Origin: Paracentrotus lividus
Lineage: Eukaryota > Echinodermata > Echinoidea > Camarodonta > Echinidae
Direction of reading: 5' to 3'
DNA length: 64,000 nt
Assembly (NCBI GenBank): GCA_940671915.1
Contig: CALNVZ010000174.1
Coordinates: 25,115,355-25,179,354 of the forward strand
Positions within the stretch are counted from its first letter, which is position 1. Every line of letters starts with the position of its first letter. This document shows positions 41,301 to 46,769 of the stretch, in pieces. The translations under genes were made by a program, and so were the position numbers. A model generated the notes under the pieces. The model was not told the DNA's origin, did not search any database, and worked only from the letters and a program-made list of their open reading frames with translations.

Positions 41301-44300
41301 AGACTGGCAGTGGTCAGATGATGCAAAACAGCGGTTACGGGTTAAACATCCTTGGTGTCAAATTACCCATGGGAGCTCCCGACCTTCTGTCTTTAAATTT
41401 GGTGTGCAATAGACATGCATGTACATGTACCATGAAGGCAAAACTTTAATCAAATATATCAGTTTTTACAACAATTATGCTCATATACATTTTGTTTGCT
41501 TTCTATATTCAGACAACAAATTGCAGATCTGAAATCTGAGCTGGAGAAATCTGAAAGGAATTATAAAACCCAGGTGAGTTTTTTGAAAGATTTCTGAGAG
41601 TGTTACGACATCACAACAAAGTACATAACTAAGAATGCTGCTTAGGAGATCAATATAGTGGCAATCTTTTGGATTGTGAAAAATGTCTGTGATTGATAAC
41701 AAATTAAAAGAAAATATTACCATGAGTAAACATAGTAGTGGCATATATTTATTTAAATGTATTTACAAGATTTTACCCATTCAATATTATTTTTATTATT
41801 TTTAGATTGCTGCTCATGAAAAGAAGACTCATGAACATTGGGTGAGTAAAGAATTAAGATAATTTTGAAGTCATGTATTGTAGCTTCGAATGATCCTATA
41901 ACTTCTTTGAATTATAAGTATCATGATCAATGAACTTTATACAATTGGTGAAATTATTTAGCTTCCTCATTTACATGTATTTTTAGGAATTTTCATTGAT
42001 AAGAATACATATACCTCCTTTCACATCCACATCTGTATCTTTTATTTTACCAGCTGTCTTCCAGAACTGCAGAAAGAGAACTCACTGAAGCTAAAAGGGA
42101 GGCTGCTTCATTGAGACACAGGTATTGTTTTTTGAATTGCTATCAGTTCTATGTTACTCACTTGAGTAAATGACTAGTTGCTTTCAGTCTCTTTTATATG
42201 CCATTATCATCATCGGTTATTTACTCCCCAGCAATGTCACTTCTCAGTTGATATTGGTATAGGGTTTTGTTTGTTAATGTTTGTTGATCTTGTTTGATAT
42301 AAGTTAATTTTACCCAAAATAACAAGTCAACATATTCCCATCAACCAGATCCACATATTTTCTGACCCATAATCTGATGAACACCCACAACCACATATTG
42401 CCAAATGGAATACTTGTGAGGATAGCAGCCGAGGATTAATGAAGCTAAGAGTCCAAATTCTCAAAAGGTTGTTTTAAAACTGTGGAATGAATTAGCAAAA
42501 TAAATCACGTAAATTTTGAATAATAATTCAGTGTGAACATTTAGAGAGGTCCAAAATATGAATTTGCTCTTTTGTCACAGGCGCTACATTTACGCCTGTT
42601 GCTATGGTCAAGTCTACAGTTTATTTGAATAAATTAAATAAACAGTTAATTCAACCGGACATGATAGCTCAATCGGTTAGAGCGCCCCTAAAAAGGTAGC
42701 CTTTCTTGCTTTCATGAACGGGAGGTCGTGAGTTCGAAACCCATATCAAAGTCAAAGTCATACCAAAGACTTACAAAAATAGTACCTAAAGTTGCCTTTT
42801 AACAAGGAGCTTGGGGTAATAGTAACATCATGCAGGGCCCGCTGGCAGAACAGTTGTCAGAACTGAAGTGGCTACCCTGGGTAAATAAAACGATATTATT
42901 ATTATTATAACAATGGACCCAATGATTAAAAACTGTGAGCTCATTATGCTCATAGCTACAGGTGTAAATTTAGCACACTGTGGCAAAATTGTGCATCTGT
43001 ATTGGATCTTCCTTAATGTCTGTTCTGAATTAAGCATTATTACTACACAAAATTCACATGGTACATGGTTCCAGTCCACACCTTTGAGAATTTGAAACCA
43101 TATGTTTGGAAAATTTTAGGTTCGAAATTTGTGTTTGATATAAAAAATACATTGCACAACATAGATCATTAACATTTGTTTATTTATTACTACTACAAGC
43201 ATTTCAGAGTTGTGTCAATTGTATTATCGTGATTTAGGAAGTTATATCTGTCTAAACTTTTACAGATTAACTGAGCTGGAAGGAAGACGAGCAACATCAG
43301 AAAACGCTCCTATTGTCAAACCTCAGGCAGGAGCCCCATCACCTATGAGTAAGTAAACTCTATGCAATATTGATTGACGGATTAATTAAGTTATTAATAT
43401 TTTGACCACTTTACCCACTATAATGAAGTAGTAAATATCAATATTATTGAATTATTTGAATGAGAAAGGATGTTTAGGATATATGTATAAGTTATGTAAA
43501 TTTCCTTTTTCTTCAAAACAATTACACAAAATGTTACATATTTCTTATATATTTTGACTAACTTTAGCTTATCTGATAAAGTAGTTAATAATAATATTGA
43601 ATTACTTGAATGAAATAGGATTTTTAGGGTGTATAAGTTATGTAATTGTTTTCCAAAACAGTTACACAAGATGTTACGTATTTGATATTTATTTTGCTAT
43701 TTGTTTATTTGTTTTTGTCCAATTAGGAGTGGTGTCTCCTTCATATGGACCAGGGTGAGTATGAATAGAGTGAAAAAATATATATATTAAAGATAATTAC
43801 TGTTTTTCCCCAGAACAATATTATATTGATTAGACATGTCATGTATGAAATAAGAAATTATTACCGCCAACATTTGAATGACTAAAGTTACTTTTTAAAC
43901 TGCCCTAAAACAGTATAGTCTCATTCTTGTTTTTATGCCTCCGCCACCGAAGGTGGTGCCGGAGGCATCATGTTTTCGGGTTGTCCGTCCGTCCGTCCGT
44001 CCCGCTTGCTCGTTATCGCGATATCTCAAGAACCACTTGAGATATCAACTTCAAACTTGGGGATAGTATGTACCCCAATAGGAAGATGATCTGATTAGAT
44101 TTTGGAGTATGTAGGTCAAAGGTCAAGGTCACGGAGGTAAAAAATAGTGAAATTCTATGTATTGAGTTCGTTATCGCGATATCTCAAAAACCACTTGAGA
44201 TATCAACTTCAAACTTGGGGATAGTATGTACCCCCATAGGAAGCTGATCTGATTAGATTTTTGAGTATGTAGGTCAAAGGTCAAGGTCACGGAGGTCAAA

Positions 44301-46769
44301 AATAGTGAAATTCTATGTATTGAGTTCGTTATCGCGATATCTCAAGAACCATTTGAGATATGAGCTTCAAACTTAATTGTAGTATTTACCACCATAGGAA
44401 GATGATCTGATCAGATTATGGAGTATGTAGGTCAAAGGTCAAGGTCACAAAGGTCAAATAGTGAAATTCTATGTATTGAGTTCGTTATCGCGATATCCTA
44501 AGAACCATTTGAGATATGAGCTTCAAACTTAGTTGTAGTATTTACCACCATAGGAAGATGATTTGATTAGATTATGGATTTTATAGGTCAAAGGTCGAGG
44601 GTCACAGAGGTCAAGATGTGAAAAATCCATGTATTGAGTTTGTCATCGTGATATCTTGGGAACCACTTACGATGTAAACTTCAAATTTAAGGGTAGTATC
44701 TATCACCAGAGGAATATGGTCTGATTAGGTTTAGGGTCACAAGGTCAAAGGTCAAGGTAAAAAATGTCATTCTATATAAAAGCAAAACGAATAAATGAAA
44801 GTGCGATATTTTTCTGATCTTGCAATGTCGGAGGCATATATTTCGACTGCACGCGGTCGAGGATTCATCTTGTTTTAATCATTGGAATAGACTTTATAGA
44901 TTTATAGTAATATGAATATCAATTCACAACAAACAACAGTGAAATTTAGGAAGCTAACTTTTGATAATGCAAATTCAGTTTTCAATTGAATATAAGGGTT
45001 GGAATTAAAAGGTATTTCAAAATAATCAACATGTTTGTGTCTTTCTTCATTCAACAGTGACAGGAACAGCAAAATGTCAAGGAGAGGTATGTATATTTTA
45101 TTAATCTTCCCATCTTCCTTTAATTCAACTTAAAAATGTTTTTACTTTCTTAAACTAAACATTTAGAGTTACACAAAGATTATTTCTTTTCTTTAAACGG
45201 ATATTGAATGAAAATATTGAATCTGAATTTCCTTCACTTCACTTGTATATATACCAGGTCCAAGCAGGAACAGCTTAATCGAAACCGATGCACCTTCACC
45301 GCCATTGATCGACCCTCGACATAGAGGCTCACCTGGCTCCAGGACCAGGATGTCCCCGCCCATGATGGACCGAGACATGCCACCACCTCATCCTGATGAC
45401 TACCTTCCACCACCAATGCACCGTGACATGGGACCCTCCCCATACAGAGATGTCTTGCCACACCACCCTGACTTTGGACCTCAAGGACCCGGGCCTTATG
45501 ACGATCCCTACGGTCCTCCTCCACCTGGCGGCTTCCCTCCAGATTTCGGGCCTCACCCAGATGATATGGATTTTGGACCCCGTGGACCCCCTCCTGGTGA
45601 CTTTGGTCCCCCGATGAGGTTCCCACCACCTGGAAGGGGAGAGTTTGATCCCCATGGTCCTCCTCCAATGCCGTTGGATCCTGGCTTTGACCCCATGTAT
45701 GGCCCACCACCGCCCCGTGGAATGGATCCCATGCTTAGACCTGGACCAGGAGAGTTCGCAGGAGATGTCCCACCTCCCTTTGACAGAAGAGGTCCACCTC
45801 CTCCAGGTGAGTGCTACAGCGGTGATACAAATTTTTAAACAGGGTCTTGCTAAGTAAGTTCGAAAACATGAAAAAGTTTTTTACCATTATCCAAGCTGAT
45901 ATTTTGGACATACTGGCCCGTAGTCTCTAGCCAAGTACCTGGTTAACAGGCATTCTCTATGGATAATCAGTAACAATAGACTCAAGCTTCACTGGCTCAT
46001 CACAGAGAATATGTGTTAATGTAAGCACAAAGTTTATACCCGAGTTCTGGTACAAAGTTTGTACTTGGCTATAGAATACGGGCCATTGTGATTATTTAAC
46101 TGCAAAGAACCCCTGCCTTATTTTCTCTTTGCTCTACAATCTATATATGTATGAATGTAAAGTGCTAAATACATCCTAATGTAAAAGTTCTACAGTATCT
46201 TCATTCTACAAACTTTCTACACTTGAATAGATTTTTAAAAATCAAAGATGTATTGAATTGAGATTTATACCTTTGTCTTCTTTTCTTGTGATATTGCAGG
46301 CATGAGACCAGGCAGTAGAACTGGACCTCTTGGTCCTCCAGATGGTCCAATGGGTGGTCCTAGAACATCATCACCAATGGTCAACCCCAATGCCCCACAG
46401 GTAAGAACCACACCCCCCCCCCTCCCCTCCACCTATTCCTATTGGCTAGAATGGATTTCTATTTGTTGATATTATTAGATCATTTGGTGAGAAGAGCAGA
46501 ACTATTACCTTTTTTAATATTCTTTAAAATGGTATTTTTGCAAATACACCAGAAAATTTCCTTTTTTACTGAAATAACTCTTAACTCCTAAACATACATT
46601 ATATATAGCATTATGTATATATAATTTTTTTTTTTTTTTTTTTTTTTTCCATTTTATATTGTCTTCGAACGAATCACACAATTTGAAAATAATTTTCTCT
46701 TTTTCTGTTTTATTTTTTCAGGGGCCAAGGGGACCCCCTCCTAGACAGCCATCTAATATGCAGGCATAA
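1555..46769 (+). CDS. MIA3: MIA3/TANGO1 cargo receptor, 28 coding exons
   Basis: TANGO1 is an ER-exit-site membrane protein. It couples bulky lumenal cargo such as collagen to COPII coats. Exons: 1555-1666, 7682-7812, 8791-8889, 10034-12191, 13137-17870, 23986-25655, 26798-27142, 27924-28043, 32012-32036, 32588-32754, 33490-33600, 34110-34181, 34474-34578, 35087-35118, 35790-35880, 36308-36359, 37824-37870, 38956-39185, 40320-40421, 41513-41573, 41806-41841, 42054-42121, 43266-43348, 43727-43754, 45058-45086, 45258-45806, 46300-46400, 46722-46769. All introns are GT-AG, all phases agree, and the sum is 11,406 nt (3,801 residues plus stop). The family is set by the N-terminal MIA SH3 domain, the single membrane segment, a coiled coil with the block IAAHEKKTHEHW, and a Pro-rich tail. 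Human TANGO1 is about 1,900 residues, so this protein is about twice as long, almost wholly because of exon 5. Confidence 0.93.
1987..3210. repeat. Tandem duplication of about 430 bp, first copy interrupted
   Basis: Sequence from CGCCTCCTGGTTG (about 1987) to AGTAAAAATTTCTAC (2776) recurs at about 2780-3210. The copies share the CCCGATAAAGAC, AAGTGGACCCATTTCGCAAG and GAACGTCGTGCATAAATTA blocks with scattered mismatches. Copy 1 carries an extra 352 bp at 2268-2619. Short open frames in both copies do not match each other over their length, so I do not call them genes. Confidence 0.7.
2268..2619. mobile_element. Insertion in duplicated unit, AAAGAAATG target duplication
   Basis: These 352 bp are absent from the second copy of the duplication. 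They are flanked by AAAGAAATG at 2259-2267 and 2620-2628. The ends (CACTTACACT and the complement of AGCTGTATGTG) are only weakly inverted. A 9-bp target duplication with weak inverted ends could fit an hAT-like non-autonomous element, but the family is not established. Confidence 0.5.
3668..4050. mobile_element. MITE with about 90-bp inverted repeats
   Basis: The 383-bp element starts GTAGACCGAGGCTGCTCTGT and ends with its near-perfect complement. Inverted similarity continues inward for about 90 bases, including GCTGTTCAAAATGCAGTG on the left and its complement near 3970. Direct repeats TAAAGGC at 3661-3667 and 4051-4057 look like a target duplication. There is no coding capacity. Superfamily unassigned. 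Confidence 0.75.
4440..4690 (+). mobile_element. Possible LINE 3' tail ending in ATTCA repeats
   Basis: A stretch like a retroposon 3' UTR ends in GTGGAAAATAAAATCAATTC followed by ATTCA-type pentamer repeats up to about 4697. CR1/L2-like LINEs often end in short tandem repeats. No reverse-transcriptase sequence is visible upstream, so this is at most a 5'-truncated copy. Confidence 0.3.
4981..6529. mobile_element. Non-autonomous TIR element flanked by TTAA
   Basis: Ends AGGTTTACTAAATTAGAAAA (4981-5000) and its complement (to 6529) are inverted. Weaker inverted similarity extends inward for about 60 bases. TTAA sits directly outside both ends (4977-4980 and 6530-6533), as piggyBac-type transposons leave. 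The 1,549 bp encode no transposase. The 3' part (6220-6290) is a GC-rich patch unlike its surroundings. TTAA by chance is possible in AT-rich DNA. Confidence 0.6.
7161..7656. mobile_element. PIF/Harbinger-like MITE before MIA3 exon 2
   Basis: The 496-bp element has inverted repeats of about 80 bases, GAGTGTGTTCAATGTCCAGT on the left and the complement GGACATTGAACACACCC on the right. TAA lies directly outside both ends (7158-7160, 7657-7659). A three-base TWA duplication is the mark of PIF/Harbinger elements. No transposase. The right end is only 25 bases before exon 2. Confidence 0.75.
7682..7812 (+). CDS. MIA3: MIA3 exon 2: core of the MIA SH3 domain
   Basis: Reads APLSRVQTVFSYSAPDPHFL, then SFSQHEVIQVFAKDVDDSGLWTGE. 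It aligns with the MIA/TANGO1 SH3 core (family pattern PDCRFL...GQVVYVFSK...FWAGS). Phase 1 in, phase 0 out, acceptor TATCTTTCAG, donor GTATGT. The Cys usually found in PDCRFL is Pro here. Confidence 0.9.
8791..8889 (+). CDS. MIA3: MIA3 exon 3: end of the SH3 domain
   Basis: 99 nt, phase 0 to 0, reading LLMKPGKIGLFNKDLVKELV then VFNRSPGQHVDIV. The family pattern is VGYFPRNLVKE followed by DIDFFCE; here GLFNKDLVKE and, across the junction, DIVDFFDHR. The conserved Cys after FF is Asp. Confidence 0.9.
9566..9798. mobile_element. Short TIR element CAGGCATGA with ATTGTT duplication
   Basis: A 233-bp segment starts CAGGCATGA and ends TCATGCCTG. It is flanked by ATTGTT at 9560-9565 and 9799-9804. 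CAGG-type ends resemble hAT elements, although hAT duplications are normally 8 bp. No open frame. It lies in intron 3. Confidence 0.6.
10034..12191 (+). CDS. MIA3: MIA3 exon 4: acidic lumenal linker
   Basis: 2,158 nt, phase 0 in, phase 1 out, residues about 115-834. It opens DFFDHRGVSHGLGSRRPPEP, finishing the SH3 region. The rest is extremely acidic and low in complexity, with many EE/ED/DE runs (around 10900-11000, 11570-11620 and 11920-11970). A less repetitive, probably helical patch lies around 11200-11420 (MGVINKVQQLIFDTEKQERV and EYVQEMERLIEEQDEIALDN). Its acceptor follows a long T-rich tract. The open frame extends six bases upstream into the intron and past the donor to a TGA at 12215. 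I end it at GTAAGT, which joins in frame to exon 5. Confidence 0.88.
12192..13136 (+). other. MIA3 intron 4, no feature found
   Basis: 945 bp of AT-rich sequence between two very large exons. No inverted-repeat element, RNA gene or further exon was seen. Confidence 0.6.
13137..17870 (+). CDS. MIA3: MIA3 exon 5: giant exon encoding a novel Cys-pair repeat array
   Basis: 4,734 nt open throughout (1,578 codons, residues about 834-2412), phase 1 at both ends, acceptor GTAATAG, donor GTAAGT. It sits between the SH3 domain and the membrane segment, so it should be lumenal. About 23 degenerate units recur with a spacing near 50 residues in the C-terminal half. Each has a hydrophobic helix of the form (L/I)Yxx(L/I)M, then about 5-6 residues, a Cys, 9-13 residues and another Cys. 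Examples: LYRYMMLSEQWCFIEQ, YYQMMTKLNWCHKDEN, LYRNLMTQQRICLVDE, IYEEIMMSHWKCTANF. Approximate unit starts: 13628, 13742, 14416, 14548, 14649, 14769, 14909, 15212, 15340, 15652, 15776, 15919, 16094, 16257, 16406, 16537, 16690, 16844, 17011, 17157, 17322, 17475, 17685. A basic stretch (KPKRKKRKRER) lies near 17610-17640. I do not recognise the domain. Coding status is strong; function is unknown. Confidence 0.85.
17925..18040. repeat. Repeat fragment related to the MITE at 59128-59283
   Basis: The order TCTGGTTCACAGTGAGAC, TTATGCAAGA, TGTGCAACCAGGAT, CAATTG..GTAACC parallels 59175-59265 (TGATTGGTTCACAGGGAGAT, TTATGCAAGA, TATGCAACAAGGAT). It begins 55 bases after the exon 5 donor. Confidence 0.5.
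21518..21759. mobile_element. PIF/Harbinger-like MITE, GC-rich
   Basis: 242 bp with inverted ends AGGCCTCGTCACACCGAGTC and its complement, extending through CCGGTCCGG. It is flanked by TTA at 21515-21517 and 21760-21762, the three-base target site of PIF/Harbinger elements. The GC-rich body differs strongly from the AT-rich intron. Confidence 0.8.
21760..22010. repeat. TAC/CTA trinucleotide microsatellite
   Basis: About 250 bp of imperfect CTA repeats with variants. It gives spurious Thr- or Leu-rich open frames on the + strand and directly abuts the MITE on its left. Confidence 0.9.
22129..23122. mobile_element. Tc1/mariner-type TIR element, 994 bp
   Basis: Ends are CCGTAAATTACCGTGTATAA with GGCGCAC following, and the exact complement on the right, with TA directly outside both (22127-22128, 23123-23124). 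The GTATAAGGCGCAC core is repeated just inside each end (about 22159-22172 and 23048-23062). Two tracts of degenerate hexamers (GATTCC/GATTAC near 22493-22530, CGATTACGAT near 22715-22748) lie inside. No transposase frame. Confidence 0.8.
23986..25655 (+). CDS. MIA3: MIA3 exon 6: acidic lumenal region
   Basis: 1,670 nt, phase 1 in, phase 0 out, residues about 2412-2968. It opens DQGSDSTINSGEPIEKESGT and is rich in Glu, Asp, Pro, Ser and Gln. One block looks ordered: EEIDPEAYRNILNRLHANPE followed by MLKILRDPELKKNL (24740-24880). It shares the first split codon (G|AT, Asp) with exon 5, so exon 4 can join to either in frame. Confidence 0.88.
26798..27142 (+). CDS. MIA3: MIA3 exon 7: acidic juxtamembrane lumenal segment
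   Basis: 345 nt, phase 0 to 0, residues about 2969-3083. Acidic start VEEETQDVGEDPNHYHPMDD, then a probable helix WFEDMVKNLEPAFEALNQSI just before the membrane exon. Acceptor CCCCTGCAG, donor GTAAAT. Confidence 0.88.
27229..27368. repeat. Inverted pair with histone-type 3' stem-loops
   Basis: Two roughly 31-base arms in inverted orientation (27229-27259, 27338-27368). On the minus strand, 27243-27258 reads GGTCCTTTTCAGGACC, a fit to the histone mRNA stem-loop consensus (six-base stem, TTTC loop), followed by ACTCATAACCTCAATAAAGA. The + strand copy at 27339-27354 has one stem mismatch and is followed by ACTCATAACCTCAAGAGAG. No histone coding sequence lies next to either. It may be a fold-back element or a relic of histone 3' flanks. 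Confidence 0.55.
27710..27828. mobile_element. Near-palindromic Tc1/mariner-type MITE
   Basis: 119 bp with arms of about 40 bases starting CAGTACCGCCCTAAAGTTAA and ending with the complement. TA lies directly outside both ends (27708-27709, 27829-27830). Arms are almost identical, suggesting a young or well-preserved copy. It ends 95 bases before the transmembrane exon. Confidence 0.85.
27924..28043 (+). CDS. MIA3: MIA3 exon 8: transmembrane segment
   Basis: 120 nt, phase 0 to 0, residues about 3084-3123. Reads LPTEFQRAIQQPDFLGIPW then MFIIILEVSIMSFFMLLFCC and I, a single hydrophobic segment placed as in TANGO1. Upstream exons are therefore lumenal and downstream exons cytosolic. Confidence 0.9.
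28173..30490 (-). mobile_element. Degenerate L2/CR1-like LINE, antisense
   Basis: On the minus strand, reverse-transcriptase pieces are visible: QSAYRMNFSTETALLKFQND and DLSAAFDTVDH (about 29640-29758), then YADDIQLY (about 29360-29390), in different frames. Farther upstream, AKKSFW and NSLLTGTRITY-like pieces lie near 30230-30340. The 3' end (low coordinates) is GCGCAATTATAAATGACC followed by ATT repeats (28176-28198), a typical L2-like tail. Frames are broken many times, so the copy is dead. It fills most of intron 8. Confidence 0.8.
30981..31940. mobile_element. Long-TIR non-autonomous element, 960 bp
   Basis: Inverted arms of about 230 bases begin AACCCCTCAAAAAATGTCTT (left) and end with the complement (right). 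Arms differ at scattered positions. TATA lies outside both ends, compatible with a TA or TATA target. The centre (about 31215-31715) has no transposase. The right end is 72 bases before micro-exon 9. Confidence 0.75.
32012..32036 (+). CDS. MIA3: MIA3 exon 9: 25-nt micro-exon
   Basis: CCCCACATAG acceptor, 25 nt, GTAAGT donor. It reads FCSSRRSR plus the first base of Ser. It converts phase 0 after exon 8 into phase 1, which exon 10 (beginning GC|ATG) requires; without it the frame breaks. A basic stretch right after the membrane segment fits the positive-inside rule. Confidence 0.75.
32588..32754 (+). CDS. MIA3: MIA3 exon 10: first cytosolic coiled coil
   Basis: 167 nt, phase 1 in, phase 0 out, residues to about 3187. 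Reads MQESLSREVELLTAQKAEVM then DALEMTNTQFQKQN, a heptad-like Leu/Glu/Lys pattern expected of the TANGO1 first coiled coil. Confidence 0.85.
33490..34578 (+). CDS. MIA3: MIA3 exons 11-13: coiled coil
   Basis: Three phase-0 exons: 33490-33600 (NKYKELKHTWKDQQQEIEKV), 34110-34181 (IKSLEQQVKKSQKSLSDLNI) and 34474-34578 (LQGRVYAGEEECSHLKHSVT). Lengths 111, 72 and 105 nt are all multiples of three. They continue the Lys/Glu/Gln/Leu heptad pattern of the cytosolic coil. Confidence 0.85.
35087..35880 (+). CDS. MIA3: MIA3 exons 14-15: coiled coil
   Basis: Exon 14 (35087-35118, 32 nt) reads LEDEIKGWNE with a split Arg codon. Exon 15 (35790-35880) completes it and reads VSELTEQVKLKTSEKKDMED then SLTYKENEIE. 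A decoy acceptor with similar flanks (CTGCAGAGTTTTAGG, about 35406) lies between them; it gives no open continuation. Confidence 0.82.
35262..35370. repeat. TTTA tetranucleotide microsatellite
   Basis: About 100 bp of ATTT/TATTT repeats ending in T and G runs, in intron 14. Confidence 0.9.
35519..35688. mobile_element. TIR element CTGTATAA, family copy 1
   Basis: 170 bp starting CTGTATAACTATAAGTGGTT and ending TGCTTATACAG, TA on both sides. It shares the body motifs GTGGTTATTTTC, ACGAAAATTTCC and CACGAAAATATCTG with the copy at 54473-54671. Tc1/mariner-type target site. Confidence 0.7.
36308..36359 (+). CDS. MIA3: MIA3 exon 16: coiled coil, donor beside a retroposon tail
   Basis: 52 nt, phase 0 in, phase 1 out, reads VLKDCLLQLKGLQNEGT. 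The donor G|GTAATAATAAT runs directly into an AAT repeat tail, so the intronic half of the splice site is provided by the inserted repeat. Confidence 0.82.
36361..36500 (-). mobile_element. L2-like LINE or SINE 3' end fragment, antisense
   Basis: AATAAT repeats (36361-36383) followed by TTAACATTTATATAGTGCTT and AAACGCTTTACAAAGTA. On the minus strand this is the usual L2-like end: AAGC(G)..., AGCACTATATAAATG, then ATT repeats. Same tail type as at 28176. Confidence 0.65.
36550..36767. mobile_element. TTAA-CCCTAATCA element with G-run/C-run palindrome
   Basis: Begins CCCTAATCAGGCC after TTAA, ends with the complement of TAACCCTTAATCATA. Inside are a long G run (36563-36579) and a matching C run (36713-36728), with GGTTGATT facing AATCAACC. 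It resembles the element at 59489-60222. piggyBac-like by its TTAA-CCC ends; the right-hand TTAA is imperfect. Confidence 0.5.
37381..37530. repeat. Two-copy tandem repeat, 75-bp unit
   Basis: TGCTGAGTTATTGAAGATGT...AAGTCACTTGTATTG is repeated once, starting at 37381 and 37456, with two or three mismatches. It lies in intron 16. Confidence 0.85.
37824..37870 (+). CDS. MIA3: MIA3 exon 17: coiled coil
   Basis: 47 nt, phase 1 in, phase 0 out, reads EVDAEARIQQLMDITR after the split Glu codon. Acceptor CTCACAG, donor GTAAGT. Confidence 0.82.
38600..38955 (+). repeat. Tandem partial copies of the exon 18 start
   Basis: Three near-identical blocks precede and include exon 18. Each has TTTGGTCCTGAGCACCTCAT, CACTTGTC and TGCTTCCATC, then an acceptor. 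Copy a holds only GAGAAACTAGAACAATATTT (38678-38712). Copy b has VNAKLSLIQKERDELQQKLE and an 83-nt exon-like unit (38790-38872) ending in a GTAATT donor. Copy c is true exon 18. Confidence 0.8.
38956..39185 (+). CDS. MIA3: MIA3 exon 18: second coiled coil
   Basis: 230 nt, phase 0 in, phase 2 out. Reads VNAKLSLIQKERDELQEKLD, then a long heptad stretch ending VLQEYFKGKEVELQ. YFKxxEVxL is a family-conserved block of TANGO1/cTAGE5. It was chosen over the 83-nt copy at 38790 because only this exon leads in frame into exon 19. Confidence 0.88.
39255..39580. repeat. Fold-back array of TTGGTCTAATT motifs
   Basis: The left half has TTGGTCTAATT-like units on + at about 39261, 39295, 39341 and 39358. 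The right half has the complement (ATTAGACCAAATGG and variants) at about 39427, 39440, 39471, 39485, 39518, 39532 and 39558. The spacing is about 15-35 bases. No open frame is meaningful here. Confidence 0.75.
40320..42121 (+). CDS. MIA3: MIA3 exons 19-22: conserved end of the coiled coil
   Basis: Exons 40320-40421 (KLGREEALKLHSEEQLTSLS), 41513-41573 (QQIADLKSELEKSERNYKTQ), 41806-41841 (IAAHEKKTHEHW) and 42054-42121 (LSSRTAERELTEAKREAASL). This is the best conserved part of the protein; human TANGO1 has matching blocks (IATHEKKAHDNW; REAANLRHKL). In vertebrates this coil binds cTAGE5 and recruits tethers. Confidence 0.93.
40905..41060 (-). mobile_element. tRNA-derived SINE, antisense
   Basis: On the minus strand a box-A-like CTCAGTCAGTAAGAGTGC (40971-40988) precedes a box-B-like CTCGGGATCAAATCCCGC (40933-40950), followed by TGGAATCCCATTTTCTTTGC. 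Spacing and order match a Pol III tRNA-type promoter. No intact tRNA cloverleaf was made out. Confidence 0.65.
42656..42909 (+). mobile_element. tRNA-derived SINE with ATT tail
   Basis: Box A TAGCTCAATCGGTTAGAGCG (42665-42684), box B GAGTTCGAAACCC (42730-42742), an unrelated body of about 140 bases, then GGGTAAATAAAACGAT and ATT repeats (42893-42909). The tail resembles L2-like LINE ends, which such SINEs borrow for retroposition. Confidence 0.8.
43266..43348 (+). CDS. MIA3: MIA3 exon 23: end of the coil, start of the tail
   Basis: 83 nt, phase 2 in, phase 1 out. Reads LTELEGRRATSENAPIVKPQ then AGAPSPM. APIVKP corresponds to the human EPVIVKPMPG region where the proline-rich domain begins. 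Confidence 0.88.
43727..45086 (+). CDS. MIA3: MIA3 exons 24-25: small linker exons
   Basis: Exon 24 (43727-43754, 28 nt) reads VVSPSYGPG. Exon 25 (45058-45086, 29 nt) reads DRNSKMSRR. Both are needed for phase (1 to 2 to 1) and have strong sites (AATTAG/GTGAGT, CAACAG/GTATGT). Confidence 0.75.
43936..44878. repeat. Dispersed repeat with hairpin head and 157-bp internal units, copy A
   Basis: Head: hairpin CCTCCGCCACCGAAGGTGGT...CCGGAGG, then TGTTTTCGGGTTGTCCGTCC with GTCC repeats. Body: about five tandem units, period near 157, each with TCGCGATATCTCAAGAACCA, ACTTCAAACTT and AGGTCAAAGGTCAAGGTCA. End: CGGAGGCATATATTTCGACT and GCGGTCGAGGATTCATCTTG. TTGTTTT occurs at both edges. Copy B lies at 62338-63174. 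Confidence 0.85.
45258..45806 (+). CDS. MIA3: MIA3 exon 26: proline-rich domain
   Basis: 549 nt, phase 1 to 1, residues about 3570-3753. After PSRNSLIETDAPSPPLIDPR it becomes a Pro/Gly/Asp/Met-rich array (PPP, GPPPPG, DFGPPMRFPPPGR). In the family the PRD binds Sec23 through PPP motifs and delays COPII coat closure. The antisense open frames here are shadows of the biased composition. Confidence 0.9.
45915..46084. mobile_element. MITE with GGCCCGTA ends
   Basis: 170 bp: left arm GGCCCGTAGTCTCTAGCCAA followed by GTAC, right arm the complement of GGCCCGTATTCTATAGCCAA. Inside, TACAAAGTTTGTAC forms a small palindrome. It lies in intron 26. Confidence 0.7.
46300..46769 (+). CDS. MIA3: MIA3 exons 27-28: C-terminal end
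   Basis: Exon 27 (46300-46400) reads GMRPGSRTGPLGPPDGPMGG then PRTSSPMVNPNAPQ. Exon 28 (46722-46769) reads GPRGPPPRQPSNMQA and stops at TAA 46767-46769. Both continue the Pro/Gly-rich tail. Acceptor TTTTTTCAG, donor GTAAGA. Confidence 0.85.

Noticed and set aside
42656-42745. Functional tRNA gene
   Set aside because: A and B boxes are good, but the 3' half does not complete an acceptor stem and an ATT tail follows; a SINE fits better.
45234-45710. 158-codon antisense frame in exon 26
   Set aside because: Composition shadow of Pro/Gly codons; the sense strand joins MIA3 in phase on both sides.
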